The notes: a model not told the origin generated them from the sequence alone. A stretch of DNA of 64,000 nucleotides from Pseudoalteromonas sp. H105 (GCF_001469215.1 NZ_LOFH01000009.1:62001-126000); one strand, 5' to 3'. Positions 1-9,702 are shown, numbered from the stretch's first letter. Translations and numbers: made by a program.

Positions 1-894
1 TATATGATGAATTTCAGGTGCTTCGCATTTTAATGGACAAGATTTTAGTTCGCATTTGTCGATATTTCTGCCACTTTCTAATAGTATTTCTCTGAGCTGT
101 TTCGTTGTTATGTTTGTGTGTTTAGTAATTTCAAAATTACTTAAAATTGAATTTATGAATTCATCGTGTGAGTCAAAATGCATTCTGAACCAATGGCTGC
201 TGATACCATAAAATGCTAAATCTCTAGATCTTAGGAAATATCTACTATTAGATATGGCTTTTAGACTCTCTGGTGATAGATGCATTTTATCTTCAATTAC
301 CCAAATAGCAGCATTAATTAGATTCTTTCTGCCTGTTTTCCCTTTGAAATAGTCATTAGTTTTCGAATGCCTAAATTGGAAAGGTTTATATAAAGAAGGG
401 TAGGCTTCGCATACAAGAAATGCGATAGCTGAAAAAGATTTATAATAGCTGTCTTTTGCTTTCAGAACTGTAGCAAATTTAATGCAATGATAAAGATCCG
501 CTTCAAAAAATTCCTTACTTGTTATAGACCTAGGTAAAAAGTCATCTAGAGTCAATTTTAATTTATCTTCTATCAGCCACTTGGTTTTAGAAATAACGTC
601 GTCTAAAGTTATTATTGATGAATTTGAGCTTTTATTAGATAGCTTACATCTGATTAGCTGTTCTAGCTGCGTTTTTGTTACTCCAAGCTGTTGCCTTATT
701 TCAGATAACGGGACCGTATTAATTTTTTCATTTATATATTCGAGTTCAAAAGGTTGTATATCTTTACATATCCCTCTTTTACGAATTAACTGCATAAATT
801 TAATAGGGCTTAAATTAAACTTGCTTGCTAAAGCTGGAATTGGGTATTTTTTCCAATTGAGCTCAACGAACTCATAATTGATATTTTCTTCCAT
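1..894 (-). CDS. Hypothetical protein, C-terminus cut by window edge
   Basis: An uninterrupted reading frame of 298 codons starts at ATG 894-892 and runs off the left edge without a stop. The start is supported by an AGAGG ribosome binding site about 8 bases upstream. I do not recognise the family. The N-terminal 80 residues contain two helix-turn-helix-like stretches (IPALASKFNLSPIKFMQLI near residues 19-37 and VPLSEIRQQLGVTKTQLEQL near 61-80), suggesting DNA binding. The rest is basic and rich in Lys, Tyr and Phe, and two Cys (KCELKSCPLKC context) lie near the visible end. It is AT-rich and lies 70 bases downstream of another unknown minus-strand gene, probably in one transcript, inside what looks like an integrated element. 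Function unknown; a transposition or regulatory role is only a guess. Confidence 0.6.
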   Translation of the reverse strand, partial: MEENINYEFVELNWKKYPIPALASKFNLSPIKFMQLIRKRGICKDIQPFELEYINEKINTVPLSEIRQQLGVTKTQLEQLIRCKLSNKSSNSSIITLDDVISKTKWLIEDKLKLTLDDFLPRSITSKEFFEADLYHCIKFATVLKAKDSYYKSFSAIAFLVCEAYPSLYKPFQFRHSKTNDYFKGKTGRKNLINAAIWVIEDKMHLSPESLKAISNSRYFLRSRDLAFYGISSHWFRMHFDSHDEFINSILSNFEITKHTNITTKQLREILLESGRNIDKCELKSCPLKCEAPEIHHI

Positions 895-964
895 TATTTT
901 GCCTCTTTATATTCCTATTATTAGAAACTGTAATTTAAATTGATTATAGTTTAGACGATGTAAT

Positions 965-1789
965 TTACCTATTTGCATAATACACTTTTACCGCAGATGA
1001 AGTTTTTGGCGGCCAAACTTGGTTTGTCATGTAGCTATTGAAGTTAGAGATCCATTTCAAAACGGCTTCAGAGGTTTCGCTAAACGGCTGGAGTTGTGCC
1101 CTTAGTTCTGGTGTGTTTTGGATGTGCTCATTGGTTTTATCTTTTATCATTTTTGCAGCACGGGCTTGGCTATGCTTTGAATTCATATAGTTATTTTCGT
1201 ATTCCCTTAAAACAAAAAACACAACTTCTTTTTGTTTAAGAGCTTTGTTTTGACCACCTTGCCTGCCGCGTTCAATAGCTTGGGCATTTAAATATTTTAG
1301 CCCACCTATTTTTTCAAGTTGAATTTGTGTTTGCTCGCGAATCATAATTTCAATTCGTTTTGCTTTTATGGCTAATCCCAAGTTTGGAATTCCCAGCCCT
1401 CTTAGTAAATCACCCGCATAATCAAAAATGTCTAAATTATTATGGTTAAGTTCATTTGCACCTAGCTTTGCGTCAGCTTCACGATACTCTTCAATAACTT
1501 GTAGTATGGTGCTTTCTTCTTGTAATACAGCTACAGAGTCCGTTTCTACGTGCCCAAGATAAGTTGTTACAGCGTAATTAATGAATTCATCAACCATTTT
1601 ATTAAAGACGTTTGTTGCTGCTGTTAAATTATCGAGTTGTTGTATTTCCTCTACTAAATAGTTTTCAAGTTCATCCCGCACTAAATTTGTAAAAAAGGCA
1701 TCAGGATTTTCTATATCTAAAGGGTGAACGAGTTGACCATCAATATAAATACTCTCAATTTCATTTGCAGTTGGTTGATCACTTGCCAT
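965..1789 (-). CDS. Hypothetical accessory protein (274 aa)
   Basis: A complete 274-residue frame. I do not recognise the family. It has no signal peptide or membrane segment. The N-terminal half is acidic (DELENYLVEEIQQLD near residues 38-52). The C-terminal half is basic and helical, with a GRQGGQNKALKQKE stretch, then SKHSQARAAKMIKDK and a WISNFN segment. This order of basic segment, helix-turn-helix-like region and final WI motif resembles small DNA-associated proteins of prophages and plasmids, but that is an impression only. It precedes the truncated gene at 1-894 on the same strand and lies between that gene and the putative ssrA attachment site, so it is probably cargo of the same integrated element. 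Confidence 0.6.
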   Translation of the reverse strand: MASDQPTANEIESIYIDGQLVHPLDIENPDAFFTNLVRDELENYLVEEIQQLDNLTAATNVFNKMVDEFINYAVTTYLGHVETDSVAVLQEESTILQVIEEYREADAKLGANELNHNNLDIFDYAGDLLRGLGIPNLGLAIKAKRIEIMIREQTQIQLEKIGGLKYLNAQAIERGRQGGQNKALKQKEVVFFVLREYENNYMNSKHSQARAAKMIKDKTNEHIQNTPELRAQLQPFSETSEAVLKWISNFNSYMTNQVWPPKTSSAVKVYYANR

Positions 1790-2067
1790 AAAAACACCTC
1801 ATTATGAAAAAATACACGGCTTAAAATTGCTGTAAAAAGCATAAATATTGCTTTGAATAGGAACAGCATCTATAATCTTCAAACATACACGATAATATAC
1901 AACTGCTGAAAGTATTATTTGTTATTTTTCATTTACTTAAAGGGCTTCAGACGGCGGTTCATATCCCTTTCCGACAGCGAATTGGTAGTACCACAGCCAG
2001 TACCATAAGATGAAATTTAAAATATCGTTATCTCTTTAATAACATAGGGTTATTTGGTTGATTGGGC

Positions 2068-2084
2068 TTCCCCCAGCTCCACCA
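2068..2084 (+). repeat. Putative att site: 3'-terminal ssrA (tmRNA) fragment
   Basis: The 17 bases TTCCCCCAGCTCCACCA match the 3' end of gammaproteobacterial tmRNA, including the acceptor-stem half CAGCTCC and the encoded ACCA tail. No 5' half of tmRNA, tag-peptide frame or intact T arm is present upstream, so this is a fragment. A strong terminator follows 35 bases later, as expected downstream of a real ssrA gene. The 3' end of ssrA is a well-known integration site for islands and prophages. The fragment next to two unknown AT-rich genes is best read as the distal attachment site of an element whose other end and integrase lie left of the window. A tRNA-Ala 3' end is a less good alternative. 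Confidence 0.45.
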
Positions 2085-2119
2085 ATATCGGTTTTTAAAT
2101 TCGTTAGTTTAAAAACCAT

Positions 2120-2158
2120 AAAAACCCACAAATTGAGTAATCAATTTGTGGGTTTTTT
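2120..2158 (+). terminator. Strong Rho-independent terminator after the ssrA fragment
   Basis: A perfect 17-base-pair stem (2120-2136 with 2141-2157), GTAA loop and a run of T. A second perfect 10-bp inverted repeat (2090-2099 with 2108-2117) lies just upstream. The rest of the 500-base gap 1790-2289 shows no gene; about 130 bases separate this terminator from the next start. Confidence 0.8.
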
Positions 2159-2289
2159 TATGGCTGAAATTTGAGTCAAGTAACAAGTTTATTTCGGTAA
2201 TTTTAAACGAACCATAGTAATTCCTTTGTCAAAACTTGTTAAATCTAGTTAATAGGTCGATAGTGTAGTTAGCACTGCTTTTAGTTTAA

Positions 2290-2826
2290 ATGAACAGCTG
2301 TATGAGTTTACACAAAATATTATCCGGGTTGGTTTTATGGCTTCTGTTAATTATTGTTATATTTGGCTTCCCTTTCATTCCATTTAATTTAGATAAAAAA
2401 ATGGATACACCTTTCTTAAGTCAACACGGTAGCGACAATGCATTAATTTTTTTTGGGTTTCAGGGGTGTGGTGATGTCTGCCCTACGACTTTGATAACGC
2501 TTAAACAGTTACTTAATCGGCAGGAAAACACCTCTCTGTGGCCACACGTTATTTTTGTTGATATTGATGTTAGTAGTAATTCAGAAGATGCATCACGATT
2601 CGCTAAACAGTTCCACACCTCATTTACTGGGCTGCATATTCCGGCAGAGGAACTAAAAGCAATATCGACTGAATTTGGCTTAAATATTAAGCAGGAAGGG
2701 AGTCAGATTTCACATTTTGGTAGAACGTATTTGTTAAGGCGAAACGCGAGCGAATGGCGGTTAGTTAAAATTTATAATCCTGATAGCCTTTCATTAACAG
2801 CACTTCAAAGCGAATTATATGATTAA
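2290..2826 (+). CDS. SCO1/SenC family thioredoxin-fold protein
   Basis: A 178-residue protein with one N-terminal membrane anchor (about residues 10-28) and a thioredoxin-like domain exposed to the periplasm. The Sco signature CxxxCP is present as CGDVCP (Cys60 and Cys64), and the conserved downstream histidine of the family is probably His143 in the SHFGRTYLL segment. Sco proteins bind copper through these three residues and deliver it to the CuA centre of cytochrome oxidase or act as thiol-disulfide reductases. No oxidase or copper genes are nearby, so the partner is not known. No convincing ribosome binding site was seen for the first ATG; an in-frame ATG four codons later (2302) is an equally possible start. 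A methyl-accepting protein follows 52 bases downstream on the same strand. Confidence 0.75.
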   Translation: MNSCMSLHKILSGLVLWLLLIIVIFGFPFIPFNLDKKMDTPFLSQHGSDNALIFFGFQGCGDVCPTTLITLKQLLNRQENTSLWPHVIFVDIDVSSNSEDASRFAKQFHTSFTGLHIPAEELKAISTEFGLNIKQEGSQISHFGRTYLLRRNASEWRLVKIYNPDSLSLTALQSELYD

Positions 2827-2878
2827 TGAGCGCAGCATTTCATTTATTAGTAAAATTGTTTTTAATTAGGAAAACAAC

Positions 2879-4447
2879 ATGTTTAAAACATTATTTGCCT
2901 ACTATGACAGCGAAATATCTGACGACTTAAAACAAACATTTGAATCTGATTTTAAATTGGCTGATAAAATACTTTTGCTCTCCGTGATTGTGTTCTCTTT
3001 CAGTGTTGCGTTCATTACCTCCTTTCAATACGGTTATTTTACGTTAGGTATTATCGGTGGCGCGGTTGTTTCTATTATTTGTTTAACTGCTTATAAAACA
3101 ATCAAAGGCACTTTACTAAGTCGAGTTATAATGGCCACTTCACTTGCAGGTTTACTCACTATAACAGTGCAGCAAGCGAATGGCTTGGGCGAAGGGCATT
3201 TCCTATTTTTTGTTGGTTTTACTCTTTTGATTCGTTATAGGGATATTGTTCCTTTACTTATTTTTGTTTTAACTGTTGTTTTACATCATATTCTGTTTAC
3301 TTATTGTCAGAGCATAGGTGTTGAATTGTTTGGGCAACCCATCAGCATTTTCTCTTGGGGGGAGCAAACTGCATGGGGAATCATGACCCCATTTATCTAC
3401 CATGTGTTTTTTGCTATTTTAGCCCTGATTATTTCTACATATTATATTTATGAAGGAAACAAACAATTTGTAGAGGCTAATTTAGTTATTAGTGCGGTTA
3501 AAAAGGCCGCGGGTGGAGATTTGTCTTGTGAAATTGAGAACTCAAATAATGATTCATTATTGGTTGATCAATACAATCATTTTTTAATGCGGTTAAGAGA
3601 TACGTTTTCTCAATTAAACAGCGTATCTACCCATTTATCCACACAGTCAACGGGCGCAATAAACTCAGCTCAAAGTCTTGCTAATCAAGCTGGCGAACAA
3701 AAAGGAGAGGTTGTTCAAGTTGCAACAGCTGTTACGCAAATGTCATCCGCAACGCATGAAATTGCAAGTAATGCAGAGCAAACAGCCACAGCCTCAAATG
3801 ATACCGTTAAAATTAGTGAAGAGGGTGGAGAAGTCGCGAACGTTTGTCAGCAATCAATCACGCAGTTGGCAAAGGAAGTCTCCAATGCATCTGAGGTGAT
3901 TTCTGAATTAGAGCGCAACAGTCAACAAATTAGTGGTATTGTACAAACCATTAGTAGTATTGCAGAACAAACGAACCTGCTTGCATTGAATGCCGCGATA
4001 GAAGCGGCTCGAGCTGGCGAGCAGGGGAGAGGTTTTGCCGTCGTTGCAGATGAAGTGAGGGTTTTATCGCAGCGTACCCACAGTTCCACACAAGAAATTA
4101 CAGCCATGATATCACTATTACAATCGAGCACAGAGTCAGCGGTAAAAACAATGAGCGAGTGTCATTCATTGGCTAACAAGAGTGTGTCTGATGCTGAAAA
4201 AGCGACACAGGGTTTTGCAAATATAAAAGACTCTATAAGAAATATATCGGATATGGCAACGCAAATAGCTACTGCAGCAGAAGAGCAAGCATCGGTTACT
4301 GAGGAAATAATGAAAAATACAAATGCTATTAACGAAGTGTCAGAGCTATTTCTTCTTGAGGCCAAAAGAGGCTTAGATGAATCTACTGAACTGCAGGAGC
4401 AATCTAAGCAGATCAGTTTATCTATTAGTTATTTTAAATATAGTTAG
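2879..4447 (+). CDS. Methyl-accepting chemotaxis protein with six-TM sensor domain
   Basis: A 522-residue chemoreceptor. The N-terminal 200 residues carry about six membrane segments rather than a periplasmic ligand domain. Two histidine-containing motifs stand out: [10 protein letters not shown] (near residue 106) and VLHHILF (near 137), a pattern shared by a family of chemoreceptors with a buried membrane sensor. The C-terminal half is a standard cytoplasmic signalling hairpin, with the invariant tip sequence [19 protein letters not shown] near residues 362-380, which contacts CheA and CheW. No clear HAMP domain is seen, only a short linker. A sensor of an intracellular or membrane redox cue is plausible from the architecture and the neighbouring Sco gene, but the ligand is unknown. 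Confidence 0.88.
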   Translation: MFKTLFAYYDSEISDDLKQTFESDFKLADKILLLSVIVFSFSVAFITSFQYGYFTLGIIGGAVVSIICLTAYKTIKGTLLSRVIMATSLAGLLTITVQQANGLGEGHFLFFVGFTLLIRYRDIVPLLIFVLTVVLHHILFTYCQSIGVELFGQPISIFSWGEQTAWGIMTPFIYHVFFAILALIISTYYIYEGNKQFVEANLVISAVKKAAGGDLSCEIENSNNDSLLVDQYNHFLMRLRDTFSQLNSVSTHLSTQSTGAINSAQSLANQAGEQKGEVVQVATAVTQMSSATHEIASNAEQTATASNDTVKISEEGGEVANVCQQSITQLAKEVSNASEVISELERNSQQISGIVQTISSIAEQTNLLALNAAIEAARAGEQGRGFAVVADEVRVLSQRTHSSTQEITAMISLLQSSTESAVKTMSECHSLANKSVSDAEKATQGFANIKDSIRNISDMATQIATAAEEQASVTEEIMKNTNAINEVSELFLLEAKRGLDESTELQEQSKQISLSISYFKYS

Positions 4448-4502
4448 ATGCTGAGCATAAAATTATGATTTTGTGACGAATCAGTTGTTAGTTATTACTG
4501 TA

Positions 4503-4523
4503 GCCAACTTTGCGAAAGTTGGC
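4503..4523 (+). other. Hairpin downstream of the chemoreceptor gene
   Basis: A perfect 9-bp inverted repeat with a 3-base loop (GCCAACTTT / AAAGTTGGC) lies 55 bases after the stop codon. It lacks a T run, so termination here is uncertain. The remainder of the gap up to 4661 shows nothing else. Confidence 0.4.
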
Positions 4524-4661
4524 ATTTACATAAAAGCCGAAGATACATTTAAATTCATTCAAGGTTTAAAAAACACATAGTCTTTTTACTTACTCGTTAT
4601 TCGGTATATTTTTAAAGGGCAAACAACAAACGATTTTACCTTTGTGTCTCCATTACAAAGC

Positions 4662-4693
4662 TATAAAAAACCGCCTTATAGCGGTTTTTTATA
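4662..4693. terminator. Bidirectional terminator between convergent chemoreceptor genes
   Basis: A perfect 13-bp stem (4662-4674 with 4681-4693) with A and T runs on its two sides can terminate both the plus-strand gene ending at 4447 and the minus-strand gene ending at 4772. Confidence 0.75.
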
Positions 4694-4771
4694 GGATAAA
4701 TTTAAATGAGTTCAATTTGATAAAATAAAAAGGCGACGTTTAATATCGTCTTATTATGTCTTGGTAAGGCG

Positions 4772-6253
4772 TTAGTATTTAAAAAGACCCAATTTTTCAA
4801 CGATACCTTTTTCTAGCTCATTTAACTGCTTTATTGTGCCGTCAAGTTGTTCAGCCTCTTGAGCCAATGATTTTGCCCCATGATTTATTTTTTCCATTGT
4901 AGATAAAATACCTTCAGTGGTGCATGTTTGCTGCTCTGAGCTGGCGGCTATTCGCTCGTTCATTAAGTTTATTTCATCGACTTGCTCTGCAATATTACGG
5001 AAAACATGTTGGCTTTGTTCATTGGCTTGGATGACCTGGCTGCTAAGGCGTTTACTTTTTTGTGATGCTTTCACGCATTCACTGGCGTTGGTTTGCAATG
5101 CGCTAATGATGTTCTCGATTTCAGAGGTGGAATGGTACGTTTTACTCGCCAGTGCCCTTACTTCGTCTGCAACAACAGCAAAGCCGCGGCCAGACTCGCC
5201 AGCTCTTGCAGCCTCAATAGCGGCATTAAGGGCAAGTAAATTGGTTTGCTCGGCTATACTTTTTATTACATCAAGAACCTGGCTTATTTCACTGCTGCGG
5301 CTGTCAAGTTGCTCAACCACACTCGATGTATGGTCTAACTGATTTTCAAGCTCATGAATTAGAGTGCTGTTATTACCCATACTTAACTGACCCTCTTGGC
5401 ACAGGGTCTGTACTTTTGTGGTTTGATCGGCCGTTTGTGTCGCGCCAAACGCAATTTCTTTGGTGGCTTCACTTAGTTGACTCAGCGATGATGTAGCAGC
5501 ATCGGTGAGTGCGTATTCTTGCTCAGCTTCGCATTTTGAACGCACGGTTGCTTCGTTGACGGAACCTGCAATGACCTCTAGTTCAGTGGCTGTTATACCA
5601 AGGCTGGCAATAATTTGTTGTACTTCGTTAATAAAGCGATTAAACCCTGCTACTAAGTAACCAATTTCATCACTCGATTGATAGTTAATACGTTGGGTTA
5701 AGTCGCCGCCACCGCGCACCAGCTCATCAACTAATTGGTTTACACCAACAATCGGTTTAATAATGATAAAGCGACACACGTAAATAATGGTTACACCGAG
5801 TAGTAAAAATGAAATAGCTAAAGTAAATACCATGGTTTGAACTGCATTGAAAATGCCTTTATTGAGCTCGTCTTGGCTGTATTCTATATTTATAGTGCCA
5901 ATTTTTTGTTCTGAAACAGACAGGGGTAACTGATGAACGATCGCGTTTTTTGCACTAACAAGTTGACCTACGTTGCCTAAAAGTTTATTGCGATGATCCA
6001 CGACTTCAATATGTTGAATATTATGGTTTTTAGCAAAAGCATTAATAATTTGCGCAATCAGTGGCTTATCGTATGAGAAAACAGGCTCAGCCAAAATGAC
6101 AGTTAGTTGTTGATCCAGTGCGGTGATGTTTTCTTGCCATTGCGCTGTTTCACTATTTTTTAGTAAGTAATAGTTAACACTCACAACAAAGCCAAAAATG
6201 ACAACGAGACAAATACTCAGCGCGAAAGTTATTTTGTATTGTAATGATTTCAT
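4772..6253 (-). CDS. Methyl-accepting chemotaxis protein, partner of adjacent binding protein
   Basis: A 493-residue chemoreceptor of classic topology: a first membrane helix (about residues 8-28), a small periplasmic domain of roughly 110 residues, a second helix (about 140-163), a HAMP linker (about 165-215, with the [12 protein letters not shown] start and DEIGYL end), then the methylation and signalling hairpin with [19 protein letters not shown] near residue 340. The periplasmic part is too small for a double PAS domain. The gene overlaps the preceding solute-binding-protein gene by four bases (ATGA), so the two are translationally coupled. This suggests the receptor reads ligand occupancy of that binding protein. 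Confidence 0.9.
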   Translation of the reverse strand: MKSLQYKITFALSICLVVIFGFVVSVNYYLLKNSETAQWQENITALDQQLTVILAEPVFSYDKPLIAQIINAFAKNHNIQHIEVVDHRNKLLGNVGQLVSAKNAIVHQLPLSVSEQKIGTINIEYSQDELNKGIFNAVQTMVFTLAISFLLLGVTIIYVCRFIIIKPIVGVNQLVDELVRGGGDLTQRINYQSSDEIGYLVAGFNRFINEVQQIIASLGITATELEVIAGSVNEATVRSKCEAEQEYALTDAATSSLSQLSEATKEIAFGATQTADQTTKVQTLCQEGQLSMGNNSTLIHELENQLDHTSSVVEQLDSRSSEISQVLDVIKSIAEQTNLLALNAAIEAARAGESGRGFAVVADEVRALASKTYHSTSEIENIISALQTNASECVKASQKSKRLSSQVIQANEQSQHVFRNIAEQVDEINLMNERIAASSEQQTCTTEGILSTMEKINHGAKSLAQEAEQLDGTIKQLNELEKGIVEKLGLFKY

Positions 6254-7104
6254 TGTGTTGTTGTACTCTCATTAAGTGGATCGAACCAAAGCTCTGTACG
6301 AGACAGGGGAGTTATTGAACTTAAATTAGGGTTGCTTAGCGGGATAATAATTCGTTGTTTTAAGCTGGCTTTTTTCAAAACCATTTGTACTTGGCTGTCG
6401 CTGAAAAACATGTTGTTAAAGCTGCCATCGTTGATCATCTTATTTAACGATTGCGTCAGTTTTTGTGCAAGTTGCGTGTTTTCTTTGGCAACAAAGAAAT
6501 ACAATGGCGCGGTGTATTTTAATAGTACATAGGGATCTACGGTTAGATTTAGATCTTGATAACGGGCAATTTCATCCCAGGGTTCATTTACACCACGAGG
6601 AAAATAATCGAAACGATCACCTTCCAGCATAGGAAACAAGTTTGGGTATTTTAATGTGGTGACTACATTCAGGCCGTTTTCTTTTAAAATGGTTGTGTCA
6701 GGCCATGTTTTTCCTTGTCCTGCGGTTAATTTTTTTAGATCAGAGAGGTTAGCGACATGTTTAAACAGCTCGACATTTTTTTGTTTAACTATCGCTAAGC
6801 GCATACCAAGAAGCCCTCGAAATAAAGGGATATAAATGGCTTGATAATCCTTTTCCAAAGCTTGCGATGTCATGCTCCACATGACATCAAGTTGACCGTT
6901 TTTAACATCATTTAAAATGCGGGCGTTTGATATGTCTTTATCGCTTTCATATGGATGAACGTAATCTAGGTTGGCTTTATGGAGAGCCTCTATGAGTAAT
7001 TTATGCGGTAAAGAGGTATCGCCAGAATAGCTTTGTAATTTAATGGGCGCTGAAAAGCTTAAAAAACTCACGCAAAGCAAGAAAGTTGAGAGTAAATAAT
7101 ACAT
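6250..7104 (-). CDS. Periplasmic solute-binding protein (family 3 type), no transporter nearby
   Basis: A 284-residue secreted protein: signal peptide of about 18 residues ending near SFSA, then a two-lobed binding-protein sequence ([20 protein letters not shown] near the start, later [15 protein letters not shown] and [21 protein letters not shown]). The pattern fits extracellular solute-binding proteins of family 3 (amino-acid type), though the ligand cannot be read. No permease or ATPase gene is near. Its stop overlaps the start of the downstream chemoreceptor by four bases. A dedicated sensory rather than transport role is therefore likely. The family call is moderately sure; the ligand is unknown. 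Confidence 0.75.
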   Translation of the reverse strand: MYYLLSTFLLCVSFLSFSAPIKLQSYSGDTSLPHKLLIEALHKANLDYVHPYESDKDISNARILNDVKNGQLDVMWSMTSQALEKDYQAIYIPLFRGLLGMRLAIVKQKNVELFKHVANLSDLKKLTAGQGKTWPDTTILKENGLNVVTTLKYPNLFPMLEGDRFDYFPRGVNEPWDEIARYQDLNLTVDPYVLLKYTAPLYFFVAKENTQLAQKLTQSLNKMINDGSFNNMFFSDSQVQMVLKKASLKQRIIIPLSNPNLSSITPLSRTELWFDPLNESTTTQ

Positions 7105-7214
7105 AAAAACCGTGTTGTTATAATTGTGTTAATTACAAACTACGGTTGTTTCAATCACAGCTCAACTGTTTGTTTTATGCATACGTATTCAATATTCAGA
7201 CGAGTCGAATAAAG

Positions 7215-7541
7215 CTATTTAGTGATCATTATGGCAATATGTGTTTTGTAATCACGCTCAAGTAGGCTGATACGAACCGTTTGATCTTTGATGGAATAAT
7301 ACAAGGTAGAATAGCTTGTGTTATGGCGATTTAAATCAGGTTTGCCAAGTTGTTGGTTATAAAACGTGACAATCTCTGACATAGTTTGTGCTGAGTAGCC
7401 TGTTTGTACCAGTGGGTATTTATTATCAACGTGCATTATTACTTTATAGTCCAAGGGAACAGGTACTGAACTGAAGTTTGCTGCGCTTGGCCATACCGCA
7501 CATGCCATAGCGGTAAATAGAAAGGGTATTACTTTACTCAC
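7215..7541 (-). CDS. Small secreted hypothetical protein (108 aa)
   Basis: A 108-residue protein with a clear signal peptide (about residues 1-21, cleavage near SAA). The mature part has no cysteines and no recognised motif; it contains many Tyr, Thr and Ser residues and a predicted alpha/beta character. It lies between mnmC and the binding-protein gene, all on the minus strand, with a gap of 110 bases on its downstream side. It resembles small conserved hypothetical exported proteins of Alteromonadales, but I cannot name a family or role. Confidence 0.6.
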   Translation of the reverse strand: MSKVIPFLFTAMACAVWPSAANFSSVPVPLDYKVIMHVDNKYPLVQTGYSAQTMSEIVTFYNQQLGKPDLNRHNTSYSTLYYSIKDQTVRISLLERDYKTHIAIMITK

Positions 7542-7589
7542 AGTTATTCCTTATAAATTGGATAGCCATTTCCTTAAGGCTATATGCTA

Positions 7590-9614
7590 TTAGATTTTAT
7601 TGCGTATTAGATCACGGACAATAAATCGGCCAGGGTGAATCGCTTGACTGACTCGTTCGCTCAAAGGGCTAGGTTCGCCATTTAAATGGCTAATTAAATG
7701 TTCTGCGGCTAAGGGAGCGCTGCATAAACCTCGGGCGCCAAAGCCCGTTAATATATGTAATCCTTGTTGTGACTTTTCAAGGGGGTGATATTGATATCGC
7801 TTGCCTTGGCGTAAATTTGCAAATGCTTTCGTGTAGTCGGCTTGCTCTGTCCATTCACCTGCCATAGGCAAGTGATCAATAAAACTGCATCTTACAGCGG
7901 CTTTGGCATTGCTTATATCACCTAGGCTTGTTGCAAATTCGCTGTTGCCATAAAAATGAAGTAATTGCTCACGGTTCGTTTTATTATCTTGTTCGGTAAC
8001 AGCTCGGCTTTTTGAGTTTTTTTCAAAGGTCGCGCCCATGCAATGATGGCCCAAGTAGGCGGGAGTAAAGTAGCCTTTGTGGCATAAAACGGTTTTAAGC
8101 TTATTAGAGGCAGGGCTCGCTTGTACATGCGATACTTGTCCGCGTACCCCAATAATTGGCAGTGCGGTTGTTTGAGCAAAACGATCGCTGTGTTCGCCCG
8201 CACAGATAATCACATCTGAAAAAGGACCGTATTGTTTATCGCCACTTTTTAGTAACCACCCATTAGGGTTTTTTTCAAGCGTGTCGATATCGCAGTTAAA
8301 GTGGCTGTTAATGCTTGCTAGTGAGGTTGCTTGGTTAAAAAGTGCTTTTACAAGTTGTGGTGGATTAACCCAACCAGCTAAAGGGAAATACACACCAGCA
8401 TACCCGGCTTTAATTCCCGCGATGTCATCTGCTTGTTCGGCCGTCACAGTATGCATTAACTCCTTTGGCCACAGCTGTTTCGTTTCAATATTTTGTTGAC
8501 GCTCAGCTAATGGTTGTTTTACGGCATGTTGCAACACACCGCACCATTGATGGTCGTAACTAAAGCCATTATTAGTTAATTGTTGATACAAACGCTTTGC
8601 ATATAAAAAACTGTGCGCAAAAAACTCGCTGTGAGGTGAGTTTTTTGCTTGTAAATGTGGATAAACGGCACCTTGTACATTATGGGATGCGCCCATTGCC
8701 AATTGTTCATCCTGACAAAATAGCTGACTGTTTATACCTCGTTTAGCTAAGCTATACATTACAGCGCTGCTAGCAATACCGCCGCCGATGATGGCAACAT
8801 TGGTCAACGCACTGGCATCGTTTGCATAGTAGGGGGGAGCGGAATGCGCTTTGTTTGACTGTGGTAGTGTGCCTATCAGCATTTCTCGTTTTCGGCCAAA
8901 GCCTCTGGCTTTTTTCATTTCAAAGCCTGCCTCAGCTAATCCCCTTCGGACAAAGCCTGCGGCTGTAAACGTTGCCAAAGTGGCGTTTGAGCGTGAAATA
9001 TCAACCATTAATTCAAATAGTTGTTGTTGCCACATATCAGGGTTTTTACTCGGTGCAAAACCATCTAGATACCATGCATCTACGACTCCTGAATGTGAAT
9101 AACTCATGTTATTTATAGAGTCTTGTACATCACCAAAGTATAAATCAAGAATTATGCGGCCACTATCAAACTCTAGGCGGTGGCACCCGGCTAAATTAAT
9201 AGGGTAGTGCGTAAGTAACTGGTTACTATAATGGGCTAAGTCAGGCCATGCTTGCAGTGCTTGGGCAAGGTCTGCGCGTTTTAAAGGGTATTTTTCAAAC
9301 GAGATGAAATGTAAGCGTTTTACCGTTTTACCTTGTTTTGTGGGAACTTTATTTTGCTCAGGTTGCCTATTAGCCAAATGAGCGTTAAATTGCAGCCACG
9401 TATTGAGAAAGTTTAGCCCTGTGCCAAAACCTGTTTCAGCAATAACAAAATGCGGCTGGTCATGATTTTGTAATCGGGCTGGGATATCATTTTGCTGGTA
9501 AAACACGTAATCGGATTCAGCTAATCCATTGTCGTTAGAAAAATAGACGTCGTCGAAGTTATCCGCAACAGGAGTGCCTTGGCTATTAAAGTGTATATCA
9601 GCGTGTTTTATCAT
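7590..9614 (-). CDS. mnmC: Bifunctional tRNA 5-methylaminomethyl-2-thiouridine biosynthesis protein MnmC
   Basis: MnmC completes the mnm5s2U modification at the wobble base of tRNAs for Lys, Glu, Gln and others: the FAD domain removes the carboxymethyl group and the methyltransferase domain then methylates the amine. The N-terminal part (about 1-240) holds the SAM-binding ETGFGTGLNFL motif and the WYLDGFAPSKNPDMW motif. The C-terminal part (about 268-660) starts with the FAD-binding NVAIIGGGIASS motif and ends with TGFGARGLCSAPLAAE. I place the start at ATG 9614, which aligns with E. coli MnmC (MIKHADIHFN, FDDVYFSNDNG); a TTG three codons upstream is also open. At about 674 residues it has the usual length of the fusion form. 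Confidence 0.95.
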   Translation of the reverse strand: MIKHADIHFNSQGTPVADNFDDVYFSNDNGLAESDYVFYQQNDIPARLQNHDQPHFVIAETGFGTGLNFLNTWLQFNAHLANRQPEQNKVPTKQGKTVKRLHFISFEKYPLKRADLAQALQAWPDLAHYSNQLLTHYPINLAGCHRLEFDSGRIILDLYFGDVQDSINNMSYSHSGVVDAWYLDGFAPSKNPDMWQQQLFELMVDISRSNATLATFTAAGFVRRGLAEAGFEMKKARGFGRKREMLIGTLPQSNKAHSAPPYYANDASALTNVAIIGGGIASSAVMYSLAKRGINSQLFCQDEQLAMGASHNVQGAVYPHLQAKNSPHSEFFAHSFLYAKRLYQQLTNNGFSYDHQWCGVLQHAVKQPLAERQQNIETKQLWPKELMHTVTAEQADDIAGIKAGYAGVYFPLAGWVNPPQLVKALFNQATSLASINSHFNCDIDTLEKNPNGWLLKSGDKQYGPFSDVIICAGEHSDRFAQTTALPIIGVRGQVSHVQASPASNKLKTVLCHKGYFTPAYLGHHCMGATFEKNSKSRAVTEQDNKTNREQLLHFYGNSEFATSLGDISNAKAAVRCSFIDHLPMAGEWTEQADYTKAFANLRQGKRYQYHPLEKSQQGLHILTGFGARGLCSAPLAAEHLISHLNGEPSPLSERVSQAIHPGRFIVRDLIRNKI

Positions 9615-9702
9615 GGCCTGCAATTAATTAATGTGTACTTTTTTTCATTATTTTACGTGTTTTCTTTGAAATAGTCTGGCGTTATTTATAAGCTATGCAT
9701 TC

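Noticed and set aside
581-877. Plus-strand 98-codon frame
   Set aside because: It is antisense to the larger minus-strand gene at 1-894, which has a proper ribosome binding site and extends over the whole region.
1940-1990. tRNA-like T arm (GGCGGTTCATATCCC) within the island end
   Set aside because: The supposed T stem does not pair and no acceptor, D or anticodon arm can be found upstream.
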